From Azolla caroliniana (Eukaryota > Polypodiophyta), in the NCBI GenBank assembly GCA_043228905.1, contig JBHGNT010000005.1:7874001-7938000 (forward strand): a DNA stretch of 64,000 nucleotides, in the 5' to 3' direction. Below, one piece after another: positions 49,742-61,437 of this stretch. Every line of letters begins with the position of its first letter. Within the stretch, counting starts at the first letter, position 1. The translations under genes were made by a program, and so were the position numbers. The notes beneath the pieces were generated by a model. It had not been told where the DNA came from, did no database searches, and was given only the letters and a program-made list of their open reading frames with translations.

Positions 49742-52688
49742 ATGGTGATGATTTTTGACGGCGAAAGCAAAGGAAAAATAAGCTAAGCTAAGAAAGTGAT
49801 GATCAAAACAAGTATAGTAGATCAATGTGTGTGATGATGCCAAGAACTACACTATATGGGAGTGAAGTGTTTGTTTTATGGATGAGTGTTTTGTTGTTGT
49901 TTGTTCACTTATCTCTCTATATATAGGCACATGTGTCAATGACCTTTTCCTCCTTAGGAGTCTTCTAATGTTGAACAAGTTCTATGACCACACCTTTAGT
50001 TTTTAAATGCAATGCTTTTTAGAAGCTCGTATTATCTACTATCTACCATACAATGATATTATTCGACGACATGCACACCACCATAAAGTTATATTATAAT
50101 TCCCTATTATTTTGTGACATTTTCTGAGTTCAATGAACTTGAAATGGTATTATAATGAAACCTTATTATATTCTAATGGAAACAGCATTCCATGGTATGC
50201 ATGGCTTCATTTCGTGGTATTTTAGTAAGTTGATAAACTTAGGAACGGTATACTTGGTGAGATGTATTTTAATGGCTCAATGGGTGCAATTGATGTTTGA
50301 CACGATGCTTGTCTCGGTTGCCCACATGGTTGGTAATGTGTGTTGGTTTTTGTTTTGTAATATAATTTGTTTGATCATGATTGCCAACATGGCTGAGAAA
50401 TAAATAAGGGGTACAATTGAAAATATAGAGAAGCTATTATTGGACATGCAAGCTCATGACACAAGAGATAGATAGATTTTCTCATATTCTTTGAAGATTA
50501 AATATAACCTATGAGGCAAAAAATGGAATATTTTCGACGATTTAAAAAAGAGTTTTATTGTAAAGAGCTTTATTAATTAATGTGGCAATTGAGATGCATA
50601 TTGTGACTATGAGAAATTCGTGCAAGGATTGGGTTTGGTTGAAAATGTGTCGAAAGCATAGTCAGATGTGATCAAGGGCAAAGCAATGTATCAAAGTGTG
50701 ATACATAGACTCTTGAACTTGATAAGGGCAAAGAGTGCATAGTCAATTACTCTTATCACTTGTGCCCCGATGCCTTCTATCACATCATAGTGAGCTTGAG
50801 CTAAGTCATATAGAAGCAATGAATCGGATGACACACAATGAGATGCGCTCAAACATGTAAATTGATGTTTGTGATTGCCTAGCGTTCGGCGAAGAACATG
50901 TAGTTTGGTGCAACATATGTAGTATAATGCAATGTGAAGAGCCTCTAAATTTTTCCCATGTCATGATACATTGGCATTGCAAAAAGGCTTTAATCACACA
51001 AGGAAGATATGATCATCATTGTTTTTTGAGAATTCCATAATAGCTAAAGAGTAGTTTCATGAATATGTCCAAATATACAGTTGACAAGGGTAACCTTATG
51101 CGATGATTGCATCAATTCTATTGGTCAAATTCCAATTAAGAACCTCAAAATGAAGAGTCATTCTTTAAAAGGAGATAATAGGTAATTTGTTGTAATATGA
51201 TCATTGTTGTTTATGAAGAATTCCACAACAACTCAAGTAGAGCTTCAAGAATATGTTCAAAATCTACTTTATGTGACAAGGATATTCAAAGGTGATGGTT
51301 ACGCCAATTCTATTGGCAATGTTCCAAGCACTTTGAAAGGAAGACTCATTCTTTAAAATGAGATAATAATTAATTTATTGTAATATGATCATAGTTGTTT
51401 GTGGAGAATTCCAATCTAGGTAAATTGTAGTTACATGAATATGCACATCTTCTTCACGTGACAAGGATAATATGTTGTGATGATTATATCAAATTCTATT
51501 GGTAGAATTCCAATAACATCTGGAAAGAAAGACTCATTCAATAAACAACTAAATCCCCCATGTTGTTTGTGACCTTCATTTCCACCAATGCATGTTGTTT
51601 GGACACTCCATACAACACTAGCAAATGTAACACACAAGCTCTCTTTCCCATATGGACACAAACATATGAACGTATTAACATGTGTATTTATATTGACATG
51701 TATAGATTACATGGACATAATTTTACACAAGAAAACATACAATAGAGTGGCATGTGCGCACACACATACACACACTTAAGATGCATGAACTAGTATAATG
51801 AAAGAAGCCATATCAAGGAAACCCTCTTAGTCAAAAGGACTAAAAAACTCACACAAAACACATGAAATCCCCAAAAGGTTCAAATATGAGGCTTCTTAGA
51901 GTGTTGGATGCTCATCTAAATAAAATGCAATTACTCTCTCCCTCACCATGGTCCCATAGATCGTATCGATGTCTTGTGAACCTTAATAATATGTCTATCT
52001 ACTTATCGCTTGAGTGCTCTAGTACCCTTCTCATGCTTTGATGCTCCACGTTTGGTCTTGTACCCTTCCACATTTTCATGTAATTCAAAATTTTTCTTAA
52101 GGTCTCGTGCACTCATTGGTGTCATTCAAGAACACATAATGAATCCCCAACTAGATTGTAGAATGAAAATCAAGCAAATAGTACATGAAGTGACATATAT
52201 GCCATGCGCGGGTTGTGGATAATCAGATACTTTTCTTCAAGTGAATCGAAGAGCCTTGCTACCTTATTTTGGATGTCTAATGATTTGTTAAACAATGCCA
52301 AATTTGCATGTTTTTTCCAAAGCATTATGTATAATGCTATGTCCATTATAGAAAGCATTCATATATTCAATTAAGACTTTCCCGAGTCTTGCACATTCAC
52401 GGGAAAGAATATTGGCGTTGGTTATCCATTTAAAGTATGGTTTAACCTCATCATCGATTTGAGAGTTTGTATTTGAAAAGCCCATGACTTCGAAGTATTA
52501 GAAAATAGACATCCATACGGATGATGGTATGACAATCTATTTTGTTGCTCAATGTTGTATGAGTTGGTAAGTCATCAATACCATTATTAGAGCTTTGGCT
52601 CTAGTCAAAGTCAAACTAGAAAACAAGCTTCCAAACTATTGCAAATACCTCTTAATTTAAAGGCATTTCCCTTTTTCCGGCATATGTA
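49742..52688. other. OPR-B upstream region and intergenic DNA
   Basis: A TATA-like ctatatatagg lies near 49916-49926, about 180 bp from the OPR-B ATG, and is a plausible promoter. Beyond it the only structure is the 188-bp tandem repeat. No gene is seen. Confidence 0.55.
51008..51560. repeat. 188-bp tandem repeat, three diverged copies
   Basis: Units start at 51008, 51196 and 51384 with tatgatcat, followed by gagaattcca, then caattctattgg and a closing actcattctttaaaa. Copies are roughly 75-80% alike by eye. Confidence 0.8.
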
Positions 52689-53115
52689 TGTTGACAAATC
52701 AAGCTCAAGTTAGTTTAGTTATTTAGTCAACCATGTAACTTTGTAGTTAGATAGAATCTAGTTAGGAGTGTTGACTATAATGCCTTAAATAGGACCTTGT
52801 ACTTAAGTGGGATATTCTAGATCCTCCACTCCTAAGTACATTTAAAATAGGACTAACACGATTTTACCTATATTCTCCTCACACATGTGCACCCTTGCAC
52901 ATGAGATCTATATATACTTCATTGATGGTATTTTTGTATTTGATGATGATAATGCTAATTTAATATAGTTACTCATCCCCCATCTTGTGTTGTTCATAAG
53001 TGTATCTTCCTCTCTCACACACACATACACACACATATCACTTAATCTTCCGCTTATCAACTAATCACACAATCAGGTACTAATTAACCCGTAGTTAATC
53101 ACCTAATTCTTAACA
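52689..53115 (+). repeat. Copia 5' LTR (427 bp)
   Basis: Starts TGTTGACAAATC and ends ATTCTTAACA. It carries a tctatatatac TATA-like box near 52907-52917. Differences from the 3' LTR are about 22 substitutions plus indels in the CT/CA tract. Confidence 0.93.
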
Positions 53116-53293
53116 TGGTATCAAAGCGTGTGGTTTAGAAAATCCACTAAACCCACCCGACTCCGTGATTGTGTGTTCGAGACGCCGACGACAAAATCCA
53201 ACTATCCGCTACCGTAGTGCCGCTACGTAGCACGAGTAAGTGATCGAGCGAAGGAAATCGAAAAAGGAAGACACTACATCAAAATGAACACAA

Positions 53294-55850
53294 ATGGGTA
53301 GCTCGCTCCCTAGTGAAAAGCTAGACAGGAGCAATTATTCATCTTGGGAGTACAAGATGACCCAATACCTCGTAGGCCAAGGGTATTGGAGCTACATCAA
53401 CGACGCACAAGAAAATCGACCCGACTCAAAGAACGCTGACCACGCAACATGGGAGCAAACGGTGAGTCGAGTCATGTATTGTTTGGCAACATGTGTCGAC
53501 GATCACATGCTTAGCCACATTCGAGATGCCAAGACGCCTAAAGAGGCGTGGGGGAACTTGAAGAAGATGTTCGCCACCAACATGACCGCCAACAAGAGTT
53601 GAACAACATTTGGCAAAAAGACATGTCTGTGTCGGACTACACCACCAAGATCAAGAGCATTTGCGATGCGCTTGGCTCCATCAACATAAACGTCGACGAA
53701 GACGAGATTGTTCAAGTATGCTTGGGCGGCGTCGCACAACGATTTGACTCGTTCAGGACGACAATCTTGGCGAGGGAAAACCCTCCTTCGTTCTTTGTCC
53801 AAACCAAAACCAAGACATCGGAAAGACAAATGTGCTTTCCGAATTCGGATGGTGGCCGAGGATGAGGTGGAGGCGGTAGAAGAGGTCGATTCGACCCATC
53901 ACACGAAGGGAACTCAAACCTTCGACAACAAGACGGAAGCCATCAAGGAACCTTCGGAAGAAGGGGGAGCATCCATGCCGAACAAGGTCAGCAAATGAAG
54001 CCCACAACTTGCAACTATTGCAAAAAAATCGGCCACCACGAGGAGTGCCGAAAACGAAGAAGTGAGTCGACTTCGACAAGTCGACAACTCACGAATTACG
54101 CCACCAACTCCGAATACGAAGACTATGACGGACTATTCGTAATGAGACATAGAGCAAACTCTATGATGGCCTCCAACTCCACAAGCGCATCTAACTCGCA
54201 AGACGTGTGGTTCGTCGATTCCGGCACCTCACATCACATGACATCCCATGAAGAGTGGTTCAGTGATTTGCGCACAACCGATCGACCCGGCGTCATAGAG
54301 ACGGGTGACAACACCACACATCCGATTCGGCACATCGGCAACATTCCATTCGGCAATGACGGCCAAAACAATTGCATCAAGAATGTCTTGCACATACCCA
54401 CAATAACGAAGAATTTGGTCTCGGTCCGCCAAATCGTGGAGCAAGGCATGCAAGTTCATTTCAACAACAAAGGATGTTTCATTGAAAAAGATGGCTGACT
54501 CGTAGCCAAGGGACGGAGAGACGGTCACATGTTCATCCTCGATTCGAAGGAGGTGAAATCGGCCATGTATGCCAAAGGTCTCAAAACCGAGACAAGCATC
54601 GAGTTGTGGCACAAGAGAATCGGCCACATAAACCTCCAACGGCTCCGAGCTATGCAAAAAAAGGGAGTCGTCATTGGACTTCCGACCTTCGAGTCGAAAC
54701 AAGTCGACCGAGTGTGTGAAGCATGCCAACTCAGAAAACAACATCAACTCCCATTCCCGAAGGAGAGCTACACAAGCAAAGGCCTCCTCGACGTCATACA
54801 CTCCAATGTATGGGGACCAGCTCAAACGCCAACGATCGGCGGATGTTGATTCTACATCACCTTCATTGACGAATACTTGCTCTATGCGTGGATCTTCCCG
54901 ATGAAGAAGACAAGCGAAGTGTTCTCGCACTTCCAAAAGCTCAAGGGTCAAGTCCAAAAAGAAATCGGTTGGCACATTCGATGCCTATGATCGGATGGAG
55001 GCAGGGAGTACTTCTCCGATGAATTCACTTCCTACCTCCAAAGTGAAGGCATTCAAAGAGAATTCTCATGTCAACATGCACCCCAACAAAATGGAGTCGC
55101 TGAAAGGAAGAATCAGCAAATACTCGAGGTAATACGGGCCATGTTACATGAGAAACACATGGCGAACTTCTATTGGGCTGACGCGGCATCCACGACCGTC
55201 TATCTCATGAACCGGTGCACCACTAATGGAGTGTATGAGCTAACTCCATATGAGCTCCTCGTCGGAAGGAAGCCGATCCTGTCACACCTCAAGGTGTTCG
55301 GAAGCATTGCGAATGTACGCATCCCGAATGAAAACCGACAAAAGCCCGACGTGAAGTCGCAGAAATGTATCCTTGTAGGATACTCGTCTGAGAGGAAGGG
55401 ATACAAGTGCTACAACCCTTCTACCCGAGCGGTTTGGGTAAGTCGAGACGTAGTCTTCGACGAGTCCGTATCTTGGTATGCACCAGACACAACTTCGACT
55501 CCAACTCCACTCAACCCAAAATACGCCGAACAAGAGGTAGAAGATGGAGATTGCTTTCAACACATGTTCGAAGAAAGTCCAATTACGACAGGGCCTATTG
55601 GGCCACAAGAGCCCCCACGCGACCGAGGCACTTCACGGCCAAGTACGACCTTGGACAAAGGCAAAGGTAAGATGCCCAAACACGAAGTCGACCACCCCGA
55701 CGACAGTGATTCAGATGCGTCGGCTTGCTCACTAGACCGTGAGTTTGGTGTACCCATCATGCGGACACCTGGAGTAAAGAAGGCGCTCACATTGGCAAGC
55801 GAAAAACTTCCACGCTAATCTAGAGCTAAGAACCCCATCACTCGGCTCAA
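53294..55850 (+). pseudogene. Copia gag-protease-integrase pseudogene
   Basis: Gag begins MGSSLPSEKLDRSNYSSWEY. A small deletion near 53600 shifts the frame (ANKS, then QQELNNIWQKDMSVSDYTTK). The knuckle CNYCKKIGHHEEC is one residue short of CX2CX4HX4C. The protease VWFVDSGTSHHMTS is intact. The integrase HHCC region is present (HKRIGHINL, CEACQ). The first catalytic Asp appears as Asn (VIHSNVWGP). The second block is preceded by a stop (near 54988), and the Glu block QNGVAERKN is kept. Other stops lie near 54498 and 54847. The remnant ends with the GYSSERKGYKCYNPST and VSRDVVFDES region. Confidence 0.88.
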
Positions 55851-56118
55851 CTACAACGAGTACATGGCCCATCACTATGCCTTCGTGATGAAGGTAGCGG
55901 CCGAACAAGCGCCCAAGAGCCCCACTGAAGCGGTTCGTAACCCACGATGGGTGGAAGTAGTCGACCTTCGCCCACACACTACAAGCATTCGTCACCGGCT
56001 TCAGGGGGAGGAACCGAGATTGCCATGGCGAATAAAGCCGAAGGCCGGACGGAAGCACACGAAGCCGACAAAAGTCAAAGTGGATGTCGGACCCCTCACA
56101 CTTGAGCTTGAGGGGGCG
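55850..56118 (+). pseudogene. Fused end of the copia polyprotein, RT/RNase H deleted
   Basis: The frame reads NEYMAHHYAFVMKVAAEQAP and AVRNPRWVEV, the usual entry into the RT domain. It then switches without RT motifs to RLPWRIKPKAGRKHTKPTKV and the C-terminal TLELEGAC stop just before the polypurine tract. This marks the internal deletion junction near 55955-55980. Confidence 0.75.
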
Positions 56119-56557
56119 TGTTGAGAGATCAAGCTCAACTTAGTTTAGTTATTTAGTTAGCCATGTAACTTCATAGTTACTTAGATAGAATCTAGTTAGG
56201 AGTGTTGACTATAACGCCTTAAATAGGACCTTGTACTTAAGTGGGATATTCTAGATCCTCCACTCCTAAGTACATTTAATATAAGACTTACACGATTGTA
56301 CTTATATTCTCCTCACACATGTGCACCCTTGCACATAAGATCTATATATACCTCATTGATGGCATTTTTGTATTTGATGATGATAATGCTAATTTAATAT
56401 AGTTACTCATCCCCCATCTTGTGTTGTTCATAAGTGTATCTTCCTCTCTCTCTCTCTCTCTCTCACATACACACACATATCACTTAATCTTCCGCTTATC
56501 AACTAATCATATAATTAGGTACTAATTAAGCCATAGTTAATCACCTAATTCTTAACA
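56119..56557 (+). repeat. Copia 3' LTR (439 bp)
   Basis: Starts TGTTGAGAGATC and ends ATTCTTAACA. It is longer than the 5' copy because of an expanded (CT)n tract and a 4-bp insertion near its start. The target-site copy atgta follows. Confidence 0.93.
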
Positions 56558-58671
56558 ATGTAGGTGGGTCCTCAAAATTGAACTCCCTCTAGATCAATTT
56601 ATTTTTGATACCATTTCTGAACATGCAAGCACATTGAACCCATCACTGAGTACTTTAACCACAATTGCAATGTTGCAAATCACAAACCTTATATGATACA
56701 ACATTATGTCGCATAATTTCAAAACCAAAACCTTCATATAATCATTTTTGTGTATTAAAAGAGGTCAACCATCAAACATGCGACAACCACAATGATTCAT
56801 TAAGCGCATGATTGCACCATCAATTCATGTAACACATGGTAACACTAAAGAAGACGAAAAGGAGATGAAGTATAACAAGAAGACAAAGCCAATGAGTGTC
56901 CACATACTATTCAAGATTTCTTCCCTATGTTGTAGTCAATAAATTCTACATTTCACCGCATACATACACATTTAAGGAAGAAAACCCTAAAATCCTAGGG
57001 AATGTTTATACATTTCATCTCCCTTTTGTTACTCAATTGTTGACTCAATTGAGCTCTCAATGGTTGACTTTCTATTGTTTTGAAGTCCATGTACATTCAA
57101 CATTGTCATACTCCCTAATCTAAGGGGAATGTTTGTACACTTCATCTCCCTTTTGTTAATTGTTGACTCACCATAGCTCTCACGTTGCCAAAAATTCAAT
57201 AGGGTAGATATTTTTATTTGTTCTAATTAGCATCTACAAAATCTAGATTCATCATTCACATGATGGATCTATATTGACTATGGTATATTTAAAGAAAGTA
57301 TCATTTACCTAATTGCACCAACAAATCTATTGTAATTGGATATGTCATGTATGGATACACATATACATGCACATTATGAAGTACTAATGGATTAAGAAGC
57401 ATGTTGTCAAGCGATGCCAAACATCAAGGAACTAACACGTTTATGGAGAGTGTTTGCAATTTACATGTATATATTGTCCAATTTTTGCATTTTCAGTTTG
57501 ACCCTTTAATGTTGTATATATCATTTGATAGAAATTTGTAACATCAAGGTTTAGAGCTTCCTATACATGCACAATATGTACTAATGGATTAAGAATCATG
57601 TTGTAAAGCAATGCCAAACATCAAGGAACTAACACTGTTATAGAGTGTTTGCAATTTACATGTATATATGTATATAATATTGTGCAATTTTTGGATTTTC
57701 AGTTTGACCCTTTAATGTTGTATATATCATTTGATAGAAAGTTGTAGTAAGGAATATGCAAACATTAAACATGCAAACATTGAAGATGTTTGCTTTAGTG
57801 ACAAGATTAATAGATGAGAAATAGGAGAAGAAAATGAGTTAAGTCAAAGTTCTTGACTATAATCTAGCATGGAACACCTTGGCAAAACACAAAGTCAAAT
57901 GCACAATAGATAAGGTAAATGTAAAATAAGAATATTTGAAGTGTCACAACGGTCATACAAAATGATGTCGTTTGATGGAATTTGAGCCCATGACCACCTT
58001 AGGCATATCGTTATAGTTGTTTTTTCGTAAACTATTCTACAATTGTGATATTTCACATTGTACTTACTGTAGTGTTTTGCGTGATAGCCAAATTGCAAGC
58101 ATGCATAATGAGAAACATGGATACGACTAGGGGTGCTAAAGCCCACACTGCTCATTCATTGGTGTAACTCACATTTTCTTATGATCATGGTGACTCAACC
58201 CTTCATTTACATAATTATCTACAAGTGCTCGTTACCAACAAAAATCTTGACTTCAATAAGCAAGAACACAAAATACAGTCAATTTTTCTTCCAATGTTCA
58301 GATTTGAAATACAATATAAAGAAAATATACGCTAATAGGTGCCCTAAGCACACGTCAATTCATTGCTATACAAATGTGTCTAGCCAAGGAACCCAGTCAC
58401 AGCCACCTTACCGAATGCCTTATTGGACACTCCCAAATAACATGACATGATGTATTGATAACCTTTCAAATACGTGATAGTCAATGACATGATTTGTATA
58501 GAATAAAATGTTGGTACCCCGTTGCCATAAAAAGAATAGGAAAAACAAATAAGCTATGAAGCCATACACATCTGGAGGGTGGAAAATCTAGCTTTTACAA
58601 AATATTGGGGAGCTCATAAGCTTCCCAGTGAGACATACGAAATCAAGAAACATATACAACTATTTTGCCGG
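56558..58671. other. Intergenic DNA with a 200-bp tandem duplication
   Basis: A phrase gggaatgttt(a/g)tacatttcatctcc occurs at about 56998 and 57124. The larger duplication at 57362-57750 is listed separately. No gene is visible. The last few hundred bases should hold the MORC 3' UTR. Confidence 0.6.
57362..57750. repeat. 200-bp direct tandem duplication
   Basis: Units start at 57362 and 57562 with tatacatgcaca. Both contain aaacatcaaggaactaacac, tttgcaatttacatgtatat and cagtttgaccctttaatg. About 90% alike by eye. Confidence 0.88.
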
Positions 58672-61437
58672 CTACTTGAGGGGTTCAAGAATTCTGAACG
58701 ACTTTACGTCTTCGTTGCCATGTGCAAGCCTTAATGAAATATTTTGTGCTTCGAGTTCTCTCACCTTTGCCCATGTTTGCTCCACTTTCAAATGTAAATC
58801 TTCCCTCGTCGCTTGACCCTTCATCCTTTCCTTCACTAATTGTTGCCTCACTTGATCCCTTTCCGCCTTCACCTCATCCAGCTTTTCTTGTAGATTCTGA
58901 ATTTCAGACACCATACCCACAAGACATGCTTCCAACTCTCTAATATTCAAACGACTGTCCATAACACATTCCCCTCTTGCTTCTATGAACTCCTCTTCAG
59001 TACCTTTTCCCACATTCGGATCCGCAACAGCGAGATCCTCATTGACGGTAATTGATGCACCTTTCTTGGCAAACATTCGGCCTAAATCTTCCAGAGATTT
59101 CTTAACGAGAACAGGAACTTTGCTACTGAGCTTTGTGATGTTTGCTTGACTTTGGTCTTGTAGAATCTCTCCATCAACAATACATGTCTCAACTGTAGGC
59201 TCGACTTGTGAAAACCCCAAGTCTGTGGGCCCAACTTGTTCGTGTGAAACCGTCGTGTGAACAGGTGCTTTATCTGATGGTATTTGGGGTGGATGATGAT
59301 TCGGAAAGCCATGCACATGTGTTGTTGCAGTGGAGTGCTGCGCCAAAGGCCGTAGGTTCTCTTGTATTCGATGAGTTGAAATGCTTCCAAGCCCTGAAAG
59401 TGGAATTTGATAAGACCCGACTGGAGGCAAACAAACACTTGAAGGTCTATGAACTTGGTAAGCTCTCAGTTTATCTGTAGGTTGAGATGCACTATTCAAG
59501 TTCCATTGATTAGGGTTCAAGTTTGGGCTCACTTTTACTTGCAAGGGAGGAAACTTGTGTGAGTTGTTCACATAGCCCACTTCATGACAGTTCTTTGACC
59601 AATATGACTTTTGCATCTCAATCAACTTTGCTTCAAGACGTGCAAGAACTATCGTACGCTCAAACCCTTGCTTATCATGAGCAGGTTCAACAAAGTTAGC
59701 CTCCAAAACACCAATAATCCCTCTCCCTGTACTTGCAGATGCATTCCACAACCTCCAAAAAGGCTTGATGAGCCTATTCTTATGATAAACATTGAACCCT
59801 TGAACATCTATATGCTCCTCAGCATCCTTTATAAACCCAATGGTCACCACAGCCTTTGCCTGACCTATGTCTTTTTGCATGTCTGGGGTAACTTGTGGTC
59901 GGTAAGTGGAGACATGGGTCAACATTAGATCATCTATGATATTGTGATGTTCAATTTCTCTACCTCTAAGGAAGATCCTGAATCCTGGTGGTAGCTTTAA
60001 GTAAAGTATGGAAGCATAGATCCTTAATGAATGCTGATATGTCAAGTAGTGCCGAGAATGAGGATACTTCTCGGCCATTGAGATCTTCTTCTCATCCCTA
60101 TTGGACCTAACCTGAATGTCATAATGATTTGTCTCGAAGTCCAACTCTAGTTGCCCCTGATCATCTTCCCAGAGATTGAATACTACAATCTTTGTCCCTT
60201 GGCTCTTCATCTCTGAAAACTGACTCAAAAGCTCTGTTTCAGTCGAGTATGGAGACCATCGTTGGATGCTCTCCATATTCTTGCTCCAATCTGCCGCATT
60301 CCTTCGAACAAGTTTCCGCAAACCAAAAGGGTGAATCTCATAGTCTATCATTGGGACAATAATATCTTGTTGTCCAGTCTCTCTTAGGAAGGTATAGGAA
60401 AGCATACCAATGCTCTGACTTGAAACTGAACCTGAAGCACCTTGGCAGCGGGAAAAAACTATAACATCAGCTCCAAGGCGCATTGTGCTTGTCTTGAAAC
60501 CATTTCCATACTGACCAATAGAGTTGGCTATTTTGGTCTTGGCAGAGTAACCGAGGGACATGCATTGTCGCATACTGTCAGGATGCATACCCCCGCCATC
60601 ATCTTCGATAACTAGCATGGGATCGTTGCTTTTAGGGTTTCTGATTACATCCACTTTGGCAAAAGTCGCACCGTGGACAGCTTCATCGAGAGCATTGTCA
60701 AGAAGCTCGGCGATAGCTCCAAGGGCCCATTTGTGGCTAGTAGCATTAGAATGCAAGAATTTCGGGTGGACACGGACACGGTCCATGCCGCCAACAACTT
60801 TCTGGCCAACTTTGTCGCTTTCGTAGTCACCTGCTTTCCAGAATTGCCGGCCAATTTTCTTAGCAGGTAGCTTTCGGTCTGCCGAAACAGCCAACTGGGG
60901 CGGAGGCACGGTCATCTGGGCGGATGTATTACTAACATGGATGTCATCCAAAGGTTGAAGAAAATCATCCGGAAGAGCACCAGCATCCATACATGGAAGG
61001 CTGTTTTTTCTTCCATTCCCATCGGCAAATCTATGCACATCTGAATGAACTTTTTGTCTTTTCATAGCCTCAGAGGAAATAGAAGGATTCATTCTCTTCT
61101 TTGCCATGAGAGAAAAGAATTCTCCTTCCATATCCGTAGAGATTTTTCCACAGAGAACATGACCATCACTGCTACTACCACTGCTACTGATGTCCAAAAA
61201 AACAGGGACCACATTTATTGAGGTGCACGGGGGCCTTCCCTGCCATGGTGTTAAATTCTTCTGATGGGCTCTGTTTTCAAAAGGGGGTTGCAGAGGCCCT
61301 ATAATTATAATGGTGTAACAGGAATCATGGAAGATCAAACAAAAAGAAGGAAAGAAATAACGCTTACCTCTTACATATTTGCAGAAATCTCCAAATTGAG
61401 GACGAGTATTCGGCTGGTTCTTCTTTAACGCATACAA
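58672..61437 (-). CDS. MORC-family GHKL ATPase, intronless coding body
   Basis: Plant MORC proteins are nuclear ATPases that help compact chromatin and silence transposons, and act in defence. One open frame encodes up to 921 residues. ATPase motifs are AIAELLDNALDEA (241-253), EDDGGGM (278-284) and GQYGNGFKTS (308-317), then GTKIVVFNLW. The S5-like domain includes SRHYLTYQHSLRIYASILYL and PGFRIFLRGREIEHHNIIDD. The C-terminal ~75 residues (NIRELEACLVGMV onward) are heptad-rich and likely coiled-coil. A possible 69-bp intron (61367-61299, gtaagc...attatag) lies near the start; removing it keeps the frame and deletes a hydrophobic 23-residue stretch. Homologues I know of are multi-exon, so this looks like a retrocopy or an intron-loss allele. 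The start could also be one of the internal Met codons. Confidence 0.9.
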   Translation of the reverse strand: MYALKKNQPNTRPQFGDFCKYVRGKRYFFPSFCLIFHDSCYTIIIIGPLQPPFENRAHQKNLTPWQGRPPCTSINVVPVFLDISSSGSSSDGHVLCGKISTDMEGEFFSLMAKKRMNPSISSEAMKRQKVHSDVHRFADGNGRKNSLPCMDAGALPDDFLQPLDDIHVSNTSAQMTVPPPQLAVSADRKLPAKKIGRQFWKAGDYESDKVGQKVVGGMDRVRVHPKFLHSNATSHKWALGAIAELLDNALDEAVHGATFAKVDVIRNPKSNDPMLVIEDDGGGMHPDSMRQCMSLGYSAKTKIANSIGQYGNGFKTSTMRLGADVIVFSRCQGASGSVSSQSIGMLSYTFLRETGQQDIIVPMIDYEIHPFGLRKLVRRNAADWSKNMESIQRWSPYSTETELLSQFSEMKSQGTKIVVFNLWEDDQGQLELDFETNHYDIQVRSNRDEKKISMAEKYPHSRHYLTYQHSLRIYASILYLKLPPGFRIFLRGREIEHHNIIDDLMLTHVSTYRPQVTPDMQKDIGQAKAVVTIGFIKDAEEHIDVQGFNVYHKNRLIKPFWRLWNASASTGRGIIGVLEANFVEPAHDKQGFERTIVLARLEAKLIEMQKSYWSKNCHEVGYVNNSHKFPPLQVKVSPNLNPNQWNLNSASQPTDKLRAYQVHRPSSVCLPPVGSYQIPLSGLGSISTHRIQENLRPLAQHSTATTHVHGFPNHHPPQIPSDKAPVHTTVSHEQVGPTDLGFSQVEPTVETCIVDGEILQDQSQANITKLSSKVPVLVKKSLEDLGRMFAKKGASITVNEDLAVADPNVGKGTEEEFIEARGECVMDSRLNIRELEACLVGMVSEIQNLQEKLDEVKAERDQVRQQLVKERMKGQATREDLHLKVEQTWAKVRELEAQNISLRLAHGNEDVKSFRILEPLK

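Larger units (their letters stand above)
52689..56557 (+). mobile_element. Ty1/copia element with both LTRs but no RT or RNase H
   Basis: It is 3869 bp long, flanked by a perfect 5-bp duplication atgta (52684-52688 and 56558-56562). LTRs are 52689-53115 and 56119-56557 and about 95% alike by eye, both TGTTGA...CTTAACA. The PBS is tggtatcaaagcg at 53116, next to the LTR. The polypurine tract gcttgagggggcg ends at 56118. Internal order is gag, protease and integrase, then a direct jump to the C-terminal tail. A normal copia element is about 5 kb and has RT and RNase H after integrase. Confidence 0.93.

Noticed and set aside
49742-49843. N-terminal hydrophobic extension of OPR-B (signal-like LAYFSFAFAV)
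   Set aside because: It has no ATG upstream in frame before the TAG at 49847-49849; the first Met is at 49741.
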